Assembly (NCBI RefSeq): GCF_011038885.2 | Contig: NZ_CP064952.1 | Location: 1-64,000 of the forward strand | Origin: Schaalia sp. ZJ405 | Lineage (GTDB): Bacteria; Actinomycetota; Actinomycetes; Actinomycetales; Actinomycetaceae | Reading direction: 5' to 3' | DNA length: 64,000 nt | In this document: in pieces, positions 10,947 to 19,505 of the stretch | Numbering within the stretch: position 1 is the stretch's first letter | How the letters are laid out: every line of letters starts with the position of its first letter | The notes under the pieces: generated by a model | Told to the model about the DNA's origin: nothing | What the model saw: only the letters and a program-made list of their open reading frames with translations | The model's database searches: none | Translations under genes and position numbers: made by a program

Positions 10947-11078
10947 ATGAAGAAGTTTCTTACGACAACAGTTGCTTTGTCATTCAGCGTCGTCCTCGGC
11001 CTCGTTATCCGGCAGGTCGTCCTCGATCTTTCAGATCGTGCCGATCTGTGGAACTCCGTTACGGATGCGGTGGACTAG
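10947..11078 (+). CDS. DLW-39 family small protein
   Basis: A 43-residue protein between tRNA-Ile and tRNA-Ala with a strong ribosome-binding site, GGCGGAGG, at 10934-10940. It has one hydrophobic N-terminal segment (FLTTTVALSFSVVLGLVI) and the diagnostic D-L-W near the C-terminus (RADLWNSVTDAVD). Actinobacteria carry this family beside gyrA and these tRNAs. Its function is unknown; a single-pass membrane protein is the simplest reading. Confidence 0.88.
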   Translation: MKKFLTTTVALSFSVVLGLVIRQVVLDLSDRADLWNSVTDAVD

Positions 11079-11097
11079 TTCCACCCGCTCACCCCTA

Positions 11098-11170
11098 GGG
11101 GCTATGGCGCAATTGGTAGCGCACCTGCTTTGCAAGCAGGGGGTTACGGGTTCGAGTCCCGTTAGCTCCA
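11098..11170 (+). tRNA. tRNA-Ala (UGC)
   Basis: Acceptor arms GGGGCTA and TAGCTCC pair with a wobble, and the anticodon stem CCTGC/GCAGG encloses TTTGCAA, giving anticodon TGC. The CCA end is not encoded. Confidence 0.97.
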
Positions 11171-11176
11171 CCGGCA

Positions 11177-11216
11177 CCTGCTGGCGTTGATAGAGTTTCA
11201 CGCCCAGCAGGTTTTT
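11177..11216 (+). terminator. Rho-independent terminator after tRNA-Ala
   Basis: CCTGCTGGCG pairs with CGCCCAGCAGG (one bulge), followed by five T residues at 11212-11216. Confidence 0.85.
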
Positions 11217-11275
11217 GTTCGCTTGCGGCCGCCAAATCGAGTGACGCGAAATCGTTGTGCTGAGCAGAGGTTTTA

Positions 11276-11848
11276 TCAGCATTTATGCTCTGGAGGCCAG
11301 GGTGCGAAATCGGGTTCTAGCTGTAGGAACTCATCCACTCGATCCGGGTAGACCCACGCAATAGTTGGGCCTTGACCGTCAACTTCAGCTAGACACACTC
11401 GGTCAGGCAGGGTGGCGAGGTCTTTGATGATGGCTAGGGCTACGTCAGCTGGTATCCAGTCGGTGCCTTGCGCAAAAGTCAGTTCTCGCGGCATACCACG
11501 AAAGGTGTATCTCACGGTGATATTGACCCCCGTGGCATCGAAGCGTGAGGATACATCCGAAAGCTGATCTGCCACCTCGACGGCTTCAGCGATTTCATAA
11601 ATAAAGTCGGGATAATCCTGTTCGGTGTAGATGCACTCGTAATCGAGGGCAACGAAGTGGCTAAAGGCTGGTTTCATATCCGCATTTTTCGCCCAGAGGA
11701 CAGATTCAGGGTCGTGGATGTCGAGAGCTTTGAGTGCTTCAGGGAAGCGTAGCTTGAGTCCGCAAGACTCCAATCGTGTTGCTGTTTCGAGTGTAATGGC
11801 GTAATCGAGGGTGCGGACATCATCCTCATCATCATCGTTGCCACTCAT
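11276..11848 (-). CDS. Hypothetical protein, unrecognised
   Basis: A 190-residue soluble, acidic protein starting MSGNDDDEDD. The reading frame is open 159 bp further upstream, but that part is arginine/threonine-rich and looks non-coding, so the internal ATG at 11848 is preferred; the ribosome-binding site is weak. No transmembrane segment or signal peptide is visible, and I recognise no domain. It is a lone minus-strand gene next to sequence that looks decayed, so it may be accessory. Confidence 0.6.
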   Translation of the reverse strand: MSGNDDDEDDVRTLDYAITLETATRLESCGLKLRFPEALKALDIHDPESVLWAKNADMKPAFSHFVALDYECIYTEQDYPDFIYEIAEAVEVADQLSDVSSRFDATGVNITVRYTFRGMPRELTFAQGTDWIPADVALAIIKDLATLPDRVCLAEVDGQGPTIAWVYPDRVDEFLQLEPDFAPWPPEHKC

Positions 11849-11930
11849 GCGGCCATTGTCGCACGAACACTGTTCAGAAACGCTCAATCTCATTCCGGTA
11901 GTCAATCCCCGTCGTGGTGGTGTTGTCTTT

Positions 11931-12110
11931 CTAGACCACGGTTGCTTGCCCGTCTGGGCTGATGTGGATGTGCTCGTACAGGGCGTGGAACGTAGTGGGC
12001 GAGACATTAGAAATCATCCTCGACCTGAGCATCTGCTTCGTCGCCGAAGAAGTTCCTGCTTTAACGGTAACCAACGGGGTCTTCTCCGGCAAGGGAATTA
12101 TTCTGCCCAT
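11931..12110 (-). pseudogene. Possible gene remnant
   Basis: A 59-codon minus-strand frame from ATG at 12110 reads as plausible protein (VSPTTFHALYEHIHISPDG near its end). The tail loosely recalls the C-terminal edge strand of serine recombinases, a weak resemblance. There is no good ribosome-binding site. A second protein-like scrap lies at about 12129-12260 on the same strand. It could be a real small gene or a fossil. Confidence 0.25.
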
Positions 12111-12364
12111 TTTTCTGGGCCGTAAGACTTAACCGGCACCTTCGTCACCAGAATTTGTTCGTTTGTGTCTCACCATATGGGGCCACAAGTCCCGAATGTC
12201 GGCACGATCAGGCAAATAAGGTCTTTCCGGACCCTTGAAAGGTTCAACAAATTCTTCAGTTCTGAATGTTGTTCGGCCAGAGCTCACTGCGTTTGGATGA
12301 ACGCCCCAACAGCTCGGCCACACACAGTCAGCTCAAACCGTGCGAGCAACCCGAAGGAGCCACC
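12111..12364. other. Non-coding stretch upstream of pntA
   Basis: About 250 bp with no supported gene on either strand. It should hold the pntA promoter, but I cannot point to convincing -35/-10 boxes. Only the strong pntA ribosome-binding site at its end (GAAGGAG) is clear. Confidence 0.4.
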
Positions 12365-13909
12365 ATGCGCATCGGAGTCCCAGCCGAGGGCCCCGACCAA
12401 CCACTGGTCGCAGCGACTCCCCACACCGTCGGCCTCCTGACCACACTCGGATACGAGGTCGCCGTCCAACACGGGGCAGGACACGCAGCCCAGTTCCCCG
12501 ACTCCGCCTACGCAGATGCCGGAGCGACCCTCGTTGACGCCACACAAGTCTGGCAATCAGACATCGTCACGACACTGGATACGCCCGCTGACGAACTCAT
12601 CGCCACCATGCACCCAGGTGCCACCCTCATCGCTCGACTCGCTCCTCGCAAGGACACCGACCTCGCCTCACGCCTGGCATCCACCGGCATCACCGCCCTC
12701 GCGATGGACGCCGTTCCACGTATCTCACGTGCCCAAGCAATGGACGTCCTCTCCTCCCAGGCCAACGTTGCCGGGTACCGCGCCGTCATCGAATCCGCCA
12801 GCCACTTCGGCCGCGTCTTCACCGGCCAAGTCACTGCCGCCGGCAAGATGCCTCCCGCAAAGGTGTACGTCATTGGAGCCGGTGTGGCTGGCCTCGCCGC
12901 CATCGGCACCGCCAACTCTATGGGTGCACAGGTATTCGCCACCGACGTGCGCCCCGAAGTTGCCGAACAAGTTGAATCGATGGGCGCCTCCTTCGTGGCC
13001 CTGCCCACCTCCCAAGAAGAATCCACCGACGGATACGCCAAAGCGATGGACGAGGACGAGGCCGCCGCAGCTATGCGCCTCTACGCCGCTCAGGCCGCCA
13101 AGTCCGACATTGTTATCACCACCGCAAATATCCCCGGACGTACCGCGCCGATCCTGCTTGACGACGCAGCCATCGCAGCTATGACACCCGGATCAGTTAT
13201 CGTCGACATGGCCGCAGCTCATGGTGGAAACACCACAATGACGGTGCCCGGAGATGTCACCATCACCCCCAACGGCGTGACGATCATCGGCTATAAAGAC
13301 CTCGCTGGTCGCCTGCCCGCGCAAGCCTCTCAGCTGTATGGACGCAACATCGTCAACCTGCTGACCCTCATGACACCGGGCAAAGATGGCCAGCTCGTCA
13401 TTGACTTCGAAGACGAGGTCGTGCGTGGCATCGCCGTGACCGTTGATGGAAGTATTACGTGGCCACCGCCGCCCATCACAGTCTCGGCTGCCCCGGCCAC
13501 ACCCGCTGGCCCCACTGCTGAAGAAATTGCCCAACACGAGGCTGAAGAAGCCGCTCAGAAGAAGCGCTCACGGCGAAACCTCATGATCTTTTCGGCGGTG
13601 GCGGCGCTCGCCCTCGTTGCGTTGATTCTGGTGACTCCGGCGGCGGCAACGAGCCACTACATCGTGTTATTGCTGGCAGTTCTGCTCGGCTTTTACGTGA
13701 TTTCCAACGTCACGCCTGCCCTGCATACGCCACTGATGTCCGTGACCAATGCGATCTCAGGCATCATCCTCGTTGGAGCGATCTCCCAGATCGGCAACCC
13801 CAATCCCTTCATCGCCGTGATGAGTTTCCTGTCGATCGTCCTAGCATCCATCAACATTTTCGGCGGTTTCGCGGTGACCCACCGTATGCTGTCGATGTTC
13901 AAGAAGTGA
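12365..13909 (+). CDS. pntA: NAD(P) transhydrogenase subunit alpha
   Basis: Proton-translocating transhydrogenase alpha subunit, which exchanges hydride between NADH and NADP+ using the proton gradient. The start at 12365 follows GAAGGAG and gives [10 protein letters not shown], the usual PntA opening; the frame extends upstream without a better site. The 514-residue chain carries the NAD-binding domain ([15 protein letters not shown] near 160) and, after a charged linker near 385-400, about four membrane helices. It is therefore the undivided type rather than the split PntAA/PntAB form. pntB follows after 13 bp. Confidence 0.94.
   Translation: MRIGVPAEGPDQPLVAATPHTVGLLTTLGYEVAVQHGAGHAAQFPDSAYADAGATLVDATQVWQSDIVTTLDTPADELIATMHPGATLIARLAPRKDTDLASRLASTGITALAMDAVPRISRAQAMDVLSSQANVAGYRAVIESASHFGRVFTGQVTAAGKMPPAKVYVIGAGVAGLAAIGTANSMGAQVFATDVRPEVAEQVESMGASFVALPTSQEESTDGYAKAMDEDEAAAAMRLYAAQAAKSDIVITTANIPGRTAPILLDDAAIAAMTPGSVIVDMAAAHGGNTTMTVPGDVTITPNGVTIIGYKDLAGRLPAQASQLYGRNIVNLLTLMTPGKDGQLVIDFEDEVVRGIAVTVDGSITWPPPPITVSAAPATPAGPTAEEIAQHEAEEAAQKKRSRRNLMIFSAVAALALVALILVTPAAATSHYIVLLLAVLLGFYVISNVTPALHTPLMSVTNAISGIILVGAISQIGNPNPFIAVMSFLSIVLASINIFGGFAVTHRMLSMFKK
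13046..13066 (+). repeat. Dispersed motif copy inside pntA
   Basis: GACGAGGACGAGGCCGCC is read as D-E-D-E-A-A on a surface-like acidic stretch of PntA. Confidence 0.55.
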
Positions 13910-13922
13910 GGCGGATCCGACG

Positions 13923-15467
13923 ATGATTCCCACCCACGTTCACCTCTTCAACGCCGTCCTCGCAGCTGGCGCACCGTCCTTTGGCGGTGCCGGCCTCAAA
14001 CAAGTTGCCTCCCCGGCGGTCCTCGACCTCGCCCAGCCGGTAACTGTGGCCTACATCCTCGCTGCGGCGCTCTTCATCGCCGCCTGCGCAGGACTTTCGC
14101 GCCACGAATCAGCCGTCCTCGGCAATGTCGCTGGGGCAACCGGAATGGTATTCGCCGCCGTCGCAGCCATTGTGATCGCCCTCGTTTCTGATCCCCACTA
14201 CGGCGTGATGACCACGGCGATCCTCATTGCCCTTGCGGTCGGGATTGGCGGCGTCATCGGCTTGGTTTTGGCGCGGCGCGTCGAAATGACTGGAATGCCG
14301 CAGCTCATCGCATTCTTCAACGGGCTTGTTGGCCTAGCTGCCGTCATGGTCGGCTACAACTCCTACGCTTCGCCGGATGCGTCATCCGCCGCGCTGGGAG
14401 GCTTCCATTACGGCGAGGTCTTCTTATCGACCTTCGTTGGCGCCGTGACCTTCACGGGGTCAATCGCCGCGGGCCTCAAACTTTCCGGCAAGATCCCTGG
14501 CCGCCCAATTCTGCTGCCCGCGAGGAACTGGCTCAACCTCGGAATTATCCTGGTGTCGGTGATCCTGGGCGTTGTTTTCGCTCATGTTGAGGAACACTCT
14601 GTGGCGGCCTGGGTCTGCCTCGTTGTCATGACACTGCTGGCATTGGCCCTGGGAATTCACCTGGTGCTCGCCATCGGTGGCGGAGATATGCCGGTGGTTG
14701 TTTCAATCATGAACTCTTACTCCGGTTGGGCTTCGGCGTTCACCGGATTCTTAGTGAACAACGACTTGCTCATCATCACCGGGGCGATCGTCGGATCTTC
14801 GGGTGCGTTCCTGTCTTACCTCATGTGTCAGGCGATGAACCGTTCCTTCATGAATGTGCTGCTCGGCGGCTTCGGTACGGATTCGTCAACCGCGGGTGCT
14901 GGTGGCGAGGAAGAACAGGGCGAGATTCACGAGGTCGACGCCAATACCGTCGCTGACCTGCTGTTGGACGCCAAGCGCGTGATGATTACTCCCGGCTACG
15001 GCATGGCTGTTGCGCAGGCTCAGTATCCCGTGGCCGCGCTGGTTGAAGATCTGGTGGATCGGGGCATTGAGGTGACCTTCGGTATCCACCCCGTAGCTGG
15101 GCGCCTACCCGGACACATGAATGTGTTGCTGGCCGAGGCGAAAGTGCCGTACGACGTTGTCCTGGAAATGGACGAGGTTAATGACGATTTTGAGAACATT
15201 GACGTTGTTCTGGTGATCGGTGCCAATGACACGGTGAACCCTGCCGCCGAAGAACCTGGTTCGCCGATTGCCGGTATGCCGGTGCTCAAGGTGTGGAACG
15301 CAGGCAAGGTCATTGTCTTTAAGCGGTCGATGGCAACCGGATACGCTGGCGTTCAGAATCCGTTGTTCTTCAAGGAAAATACGTCGATGCTCTTCGGTGA
15401 CGCGAAAGACACCGTCGAGGCGATCGACCGGGCGGTGGAGATCAACCGGCCGCTCCACAAGGCCTAA
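13923..15467 (+). CDS. pntB: NAD(P) transhydrogenase subunit beta
   Basis: Beta subunit: the membrane domain occupies about residues 30-290 with around eight or nine helices, followed by the NADP-binding domain ([14 protein letters not shown] near 358, [18 protein letters not shown] near 388, NDTVNPAA near 440). At 514 residues it is slightly longer than usual because of a 35-residue N-terminal extension. It is translated from its own ATG 13 bp after pntA, so the two form one operon supplying NADPH. Confidence 0.94.
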   Translation: MIPTHVHLFNAVLAAGAPSFGGAGLKQVASPAVLDLAQPVTVAYILAAALFIAACAGLSRHESAVLGNVAGATGMVFAAVAAIVIALVSDPHYGVMTTAILIALAVGIGGVIGLVLARRVEMTGMPQLIAFFNGLVGLAAVMVGYNSYASPDASSAALGGFHYGEVFLSTFVGAVTFTGSIAAGLKLSGKIPGRPILLPARNWLNLGIILVSVILGVVFAHVEEHSVAAWVCLVVMTLLALALGIHLVLAIGGGDMPVVVSIMNSYSGWASAFTGFLVNNDLLIITGAIVGSSGAFLSYLMCQAMNRSFMNVLLGGFGTDSSTAGAGGEEEQGEIHEVDANTVADLLLDAKRVMITPGYGMAVAQAQYPVAALVEDLVDRGIEVTFGIHPVAGRLPGHMNVLLAEAKVPYDVVLEMDEVNDDFENIDVVLVIGANDTVNPAAEEPGSPIAGMPVLKVWNAGKVIVFKRSMATGYAGVQNPLFFKENTSMLFGDAKDTVEAIDRAVEINRPLHKA

Positions 15468-15523
15468 GCGGACCCGCCGAGAGCACATGCTTTCCCGCCG
15501 ATCAGCGAGTCGCTGTCGAATCA

Positions 15524-16747
15524 CTATTCGACTCCAGGTGCAGCCTGTACTTCTTCAGAGGCTCCAAGGGCAGCCATGAGACCACCGATAAACGAATCGC
15601 CGAGTCCGATCGTTGTCGGTGACAGGACATGAGCGTTGTACGAGGGAACGATGTGGATTCCGGATCGAACGATGTCTGGATCGTCTATGAGACGCATTCC
15701 AATCGTGTCGCGAGGAGCCGTTCGCATTTTTTCAAAGTCTTCGCGCGTCATGGTGTCGCCGTGCGCATACCTCGTTGACGCCATGAGGCATCCCGTTGCC
15801 GCAGCCTTGGCGAAACGCTCTGCTCTCTCCCCGAGCACCGCCGCATAGTGACTTGTATGGAGGAGGACGTTGCTCGCCATCAGACGAGTCCGCAATTCCT
15901 CCATGACACAAGCGATCTCAGCTCCATCCTGTGGGTCAAAGGACCTCTGGACGTATGCCGTAGCCTCGTCCTCGTTAAGGGAGTGAATGTCGACGAGGTT
16001 GCAGATCTTATCGACAACGATGTCGCGCATCGCCTCATCATGGAAGCCCGCATCCTCGTAAACAATCGGAGTCTCATCGTTGGTGTTTTCGAGCATTTCC
16101 CGCAGACAGTCGAGCCGTTCCTGTAAGAGATCTGGCGACTTCATCGTGTTGAATCCCGAGATCATCACCGCGTCCGCCCGCGCAAGCGCGGGACCAAGAT
16201 CAGGACTTAACCGCATGAGTTCATTTGGGAGATCGTGGACGAAAATTACCCTGTTTGGGCGTGAAGTGCGCACGACTCCGCCGATGACTCTCACATTGTT
16301 GTCCGCGGGAAACTGGAAGATGATATGCGGTTCAAGGGAGTCATGATCGGCGCTACAGATCCGGATGATTCCGGTCGGGAGAAGGCGTCGAACATCGTCG
16401 TTGATTGAAACGAGGTGGACAGTCGAACCGATACCGATCCTGTTCATCGCAATGGCTGCGCGCACACATGTGCCGCCAAGAGTCGTACGGCTGTCGAAGT
16501 GACTGGCCAGTTGCTTCAAGGAGTCGATGCTGTGGACGTGACATTCTCCTCCCCGATTCCGGTACATCATTTGCAGCAGGTAGATAAACGCAGATCGAGC
16601 ATCTGCGGCAACAGAGCTCGGATCGTCCTCGATCTCGTCCATAGTGATGCCCATGTGATCCGCGAGCCACTGCACTTTCGCTAGGTCCCAGATGACTTCG
16701 TGATCGACTGTTCCTCCGAGGCCGAGGACGATCCTTTCCCTGTGCAC
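15524..16747 (-). CDS. ADP-dependent-type sugar kinase (ADP-PFK/GK family-like)
   Basis: A 407-residue ribokinase-fold protein with the C-terminal catalytic GLGDSFIGG motif and the layout of the ADP-dependent glucokinase/phosphofructokinase family (GGTCVRAA near 92, NLVDIHSLNEDEA near 258). It starts with GTG behind CAGGAAA and is the last gene of the sugar operon, 12 bp after the aldolase. Expected role: phosphorylating the imported sugar or its monophosphate to make the aldolase substrate. Use of ADP rather than ATP is inferred from the family and not proven. Confidence 0.7.
   Translation of the reverse strand: MHRERIVLGLGGTVDHEVIWDLAKVQWLADHMGITMDEIEDDPSSVAADARSAFIYLLQMMYRNRGGECHVHSIDSLKQLASHFDSRTTLGGTCVRAAIAMNRIGIGSTVHLVSINDDVRRLLPTGIIRICSADHDSLEPHIIFQFPADNNVRVIGGVVRTSRPNRVIFVHDLPNELMRLSPDLGPALARADAVMISGFNTMKSPDLLQERLDCLREMLENTNDETPIVYEDAGFHDEAMRDIVVDKICNLVDIHSLNEDEATAYVQRSFDPQDGAEIACVMEELRTRLMASNVLLHTSHYAAVLGERAERFAKAAATGCLMASTRYAHGDTMTREDFEKMRTAPRDTIGMRLIDDPDIVRSGIHIVPSYNAHVLSPTTIGLGDSFIGGLMAALGASEEVQAAPGVE
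15963..15978 (-). repeat. Dispersed motif copy in the sugar kinase gene
   Basis: TTAACGAGGACGAGGCT is read as L-N-E-D-E-A; the first half deviates by one base. Confidence 0.5.
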
Positions 16748-16759
16748 AGTTTCCTGCTT

Positions 16760-17620
16760 TCAGTAAAGATCGGCTTTATTTACAGACTCGAAGAGATCGA
16801 TTTTCTGTGCAGCGCATGCACGCAGCGCCTCTTCGCAGGGAGGTTCTATAACGTTGGGTTCACGAAGGTGAGTGTCTTCCAGAACCTGCCTCATTCTGCG
16901 GAAATAAGCGGCTTTAATGTCCGACGAGATGTTGATCTTGTTGATGCCTCCGTGAACTGCACCTGCGATCTCCATGTCCGAGTTGTTCGATCCGCCGTGG
17001 AGGACAAGCGGGATCCCTACGCGTTCTTTGATTGCGGCGAGTAGGTCAAGCCTGAGTTCAGGCTTAACTTCGGAGGGGTAGAGGCCGTGACGCGTACCAA
17101 TAGCGACGGCGAGCGAGTCGACTTCGGTCTGCTCAAGGAATCGTTGGGCGTCATCGGGATCGGTGTAGAGGATTTCCTCCGACCCTGTTTCCCCGTACTT
17201 GTCCGACACACCGATCGTCCCAAGCTCCGCTTCAACCGACACACCGACCGCGTGTGCGGCGTGAACAACGCGGGAGGTCTGCGCGACGTTCTCCTCGAAT
17301 GGGGCGAAAGATTTGTCGATCATCACCGAGGTGAAGCCAGACTGGATCGCGAGGAGCACTTGTTCGTACGAGGCCCCGTGATCGAGGTGTACTGCTGTGG
17401 GCACCGAAGATTTGTAGGCGATCTGGATAATTGAAGCGAGCATGTCGGTACCGATATGCATCAACTCATCCGGATGAATTGCGATGATGTGAGGCGACCG
17501 TTTCTCTTCGCATGTTTCAACCACCGCCCGCAGCATCGAGTAATTCGAGATGTTGAATGCGGGAACGGCGAAGCCGTGAGCATTCGCGACCGATAGGATC
17601 TCGTCACCTGTGCACAACAT
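16760..17620 (-). CDS. Class II (zinc) ketose-bisphosphate aldolase
   Basis: A 286-residue class II aldolase of the tagatose/fructose-bisphosphate group. Visible active-site residues are H-L-D-H at 78-81 (catalytic Asp80, zinc His81), EAELG at 130-134, zinc His178 in GTRHGLY and His208 in VLHGGS. It would split a ketose bisphosphate into two trioses in the cytoplasm. It lies between a permease gene and the kinase gene on the minus strand. Whether the substrate is tagatose-, fructose- or another ketose-bisphosphate cannot be read from the sequence. Confidence 0.88.
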   Translation of the reverse strand: MLCTGDEILSVANAHGFAVPAFNISNYSMLRAVVETCEEKRSPHIIAIHPDELMHIGTDMLASIIQIAYKSSVPTAVHLDHGASYEQVLLAIQSGFTSVMIDKSFAPFEENVAQTSRVVHAAHAVGVSVEAELGTIGVSDKYGETGSEEILYTDPDDAQRFLEQTEVDSLAVAIGTRHGLYPSEVKPELRLDLLAAIKERVGIPLVLHGGSNNSDMEIAGAVHGGINKINISSDIKAAYFRRMRQVLEDTHLREPNVIEPPCEEALRACAAQKIDLFESVNKADLY

Positions 17621-17653
17621 AATTGGACCTTTCTTTCTATGGGGGTGCCAAGA

Positions 17654-18496
17654 TCAGTTCTTGACAGATCCAGCGGTCATACCTCCAATGAAGTAGCGCT
17701 GGAAGAAAATGAAGAGGAGGAGCACGGGAATGGAACCAAGAACGGACATCGCCATCATTTCGTTCCATTCGTAGGAATGCTGTCCCATGAGGAGCTGTAT
17801 GCCGATGGGAACGGTGCGCATGTCATTCGTTCTGGTTAACGTCAGCGCGAAGAGGTATTCGTTCCACGCGATCATGAAAGTGTAGATGCCGACCGATACG
17901 ATCCCGGGGACAGAGATCGGAACAAGTACTCTCCACAGGGCACCGAACGATGTTGTTCCGTCGACTTTCGCGGCCTCGTCGAGTTCTCGGGGCAGAGTGT
18001 TGAAGTAGCCGGTGAGCATGATAATCGCGTAGGGCAGCGTGAACACCATGTACGTGAGGATCAGGCCGTGGTACGTGTTGTACAGCTTGAGTGCGACCAT
18101 GAGGCCGAAGAAAGGGATCAATAGTGTGATTGGGGGTACCGCTTGTACCGAGATGATCACGACGTTGAGGATCCGTTTGCCCGGGAATTCAAAACGGCTG
18201 AATGCGAAGGCCGCGAGGATGGCAACGATGAGTGTGAGCACCGAGACTGAGAGAGCAACAATGTAGCTATTGATGAAGAAGCGGATCTTCTCCGGGTCGT
18301 GGATGATCGATAGGTAGGCGCTGAACGAGCTGCCCTCTTCGATGAGTTTGGGCGGGGTCGCAAAAATCCGTGGGTTCGGCTTGAACGAGGAAGAGACCAT
18401 CCACAGGACGGGAAACGCAGCGAACGAGGCACCGATAAGTAGTCCGGCCCATGTGAAGATCCGTGTGAGGACCGCGCGCTGTTTCTTAGTGAGCAT
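17654..18496 (-). CDS. Carbohydrate ABC transporter permease (MalG type)
   Basis: Inner-membrane permease, 280 residues, six predicted helices, with the EAA loop near EAAKVDGTTSFGALWRVLVP. The start MLTKKQRAVL at 18496 is chosen because its ATG follows the stop of the MalF-type gene by one base; the longer frame begins with a serine-rich stretch inside that gene. It pairs with the permease upstream. No ATPase gene is in the operon, so a shared MsmK/MalK-type ATPase elsewhere is expected. Confidence 0.9.
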   Translation of the reverse strand: MLTKKQRAVLTRIFTWAGLLIGASFAAFPVLWMVSSSFKPNPRIFATPPKLIEEGSSFSAYLSIIHDPEKIRFFINSYIVALSVSVLTLIVAILAAFAFSRFEFPGKRILNVVIISVQAVPPITLLIPFFGLMVALKLYNTYHGLILTYMVFTLPYAIIMLTGYFNTLPRELDEAAKVDGTTSFGALWRVLVPISVPGIVSVGIYTFMIAWNEYLFALTLTRTNDMRTVPIGIQLLMGQHSYEWNEMMAMSVLGSIPVLLLFIFFQRYFIGGMTAGSVKN

Positions 18497-18497
18497 G

Positions 18498-19439
18498 TTA
18501 ATCCCTTGCACGCTGACTCTGGACATAGAAGAAGGCGAGGAGCATCGACAGGATGAGGACGATGACGGCACTGGACGACGCGGAAGAGAAGGCGTACTTA
18601 GCGAAGGCCAGCTTGTAGGTGTACGTCGACAGCATTTCCGTCTTATTTAGAGGTCCTCCACCAGTTGTCATCCAAATGAGTGCGAATTGCTGAGAGGTCC
18701 AGATGATATCCAGGAGTGCCATCGAGACGATGATTGGCTTGAGTTGGGGGAGGGTGATCGACCAGAACCTGCGGATGGGTCCGGCACCGTCGACCTCGGC
18801 TGCTTCGTAGAGATCGGCGGGGATTCCTTGCAGGCCAGCAAGGATGGAGATCATGAAGAACGGATACCCCGCCCATATGTTGATCAAGATAATCGCAGCA
18901 AGAGCGAGATGAGGATCAGCGAGCCATTCCTTGTGCGGTTCGATGAGACCCAAGCCAGACAGGAGTGCGTTAGCGACGCCGTTTGGGTTGAGGATCAGTC
19001 TCCAGAGGATCGCAATGATCGCAACGGTAAGCAACCACGGAAGGACGAAAAGGGTCCTAAAGAACGTCTTGGTGAAGGTAGACAGACACGAGGCGTTAAG
19101 CATCATGGCGAACGCAAGCCCGATGATCATGTGTGCGACAACCGAGAGCACAACGAACCACACGGTGTTTGCAAGAGCGGTGTGGAATTTTGGGTCAGTG
19201 AGGACGTCGATGTAGTTGTCGAATCCAACGAAGTGGGGGTTCTTGTCGGTGATTGCCCCGCTCTGAAACGAGTACCAGACCACCATGATGATTGGCGTTG
19301 CCATGAGCATGGTGAGGAGGGTGAGCGTTGGTGTGAGGTACGCGTACGGAACCGCCGTTCCTTTGATGCGTTGGATGATAGACGATCGACTCTTCATGAA
19401 GCCGTCGTTCCCCTTGAGCAAGTCTGTTCGTACAGTCAT
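18498..19439 (-). CDS. Carbohydrate ABC transporter permease (MalF type)
   Basis: Permease of about 313 residues with six helices and the EAA motif YEAAEVDGAGPIRRFWSITLP. The frame is open to 19490, but that part overlaps the intercistronic hairpin. MTVRTDLLKG at 19439 or MKSRSSIIQR at 19397 (behind AAGGGGA) are the realistic starts. It is the second gene of the operon, after the binding protein, and its stop lies next to the MalG-type start. Confidence 0.88.
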   Translation of the reverse strand: MTVRTDLLKGNDGFMKSRSSIIQRIKGTAVPYAYLTPTLTLLTMLMATPIIMVVWYSFQSGAITDKNPHFVGFDNYIDVLTDPKFHTALANTVWFVVLSVVAHMIIGLAFAMMLNASCLSTFTKTFFRTLFVLPWLLTVAIIAILWRLILNPNGVANALLSGLGLIEPHKEWLADPHLALAAIILINIWAGYPFFMISILAGLQGIPADLYEAAEVDGAGPIRRFWSITLPQLKPIIVSMALLDIIWTSQQFALIWMTTGGGPLNKTEMLSTYTYKLAFAKYAFSSASSSAVIVLILSMLLAFFYVQSQRARD

Positions 19440-19454
19440 GTTTGAGCGCCTGCC

Positions 19455-19500
19455 TCCGGCTGCGGTGGACACTCTCAAAAGAGTGGGCACCGCAGCCGGT
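19455..19500 (-). promoter_or_regulatory. Intercistronic hairpin after the binding-protein gene
   Basis: CCGGCTGCGGTG and CACCGCAGCCGG are perfectly complementary, with a second inner stem around CTCTTTTGAGAG. Such hairpins after a binding-protein gene typically protect its mRNA from 3' decay or partly terminate transcription, making more binding protein than permease. The effect here is inferred. Confidence 0.65.
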
Positions 19501-19505
19501 TTTGG

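Noticed and set aside
18687..19445. 252-codon plus-strand frame opposite the MalF-type permease
   Set aside because: Its composition (charged, Asp/Glu/Arg-rich) is typical of an antisense frame of a hydrophobic gene.
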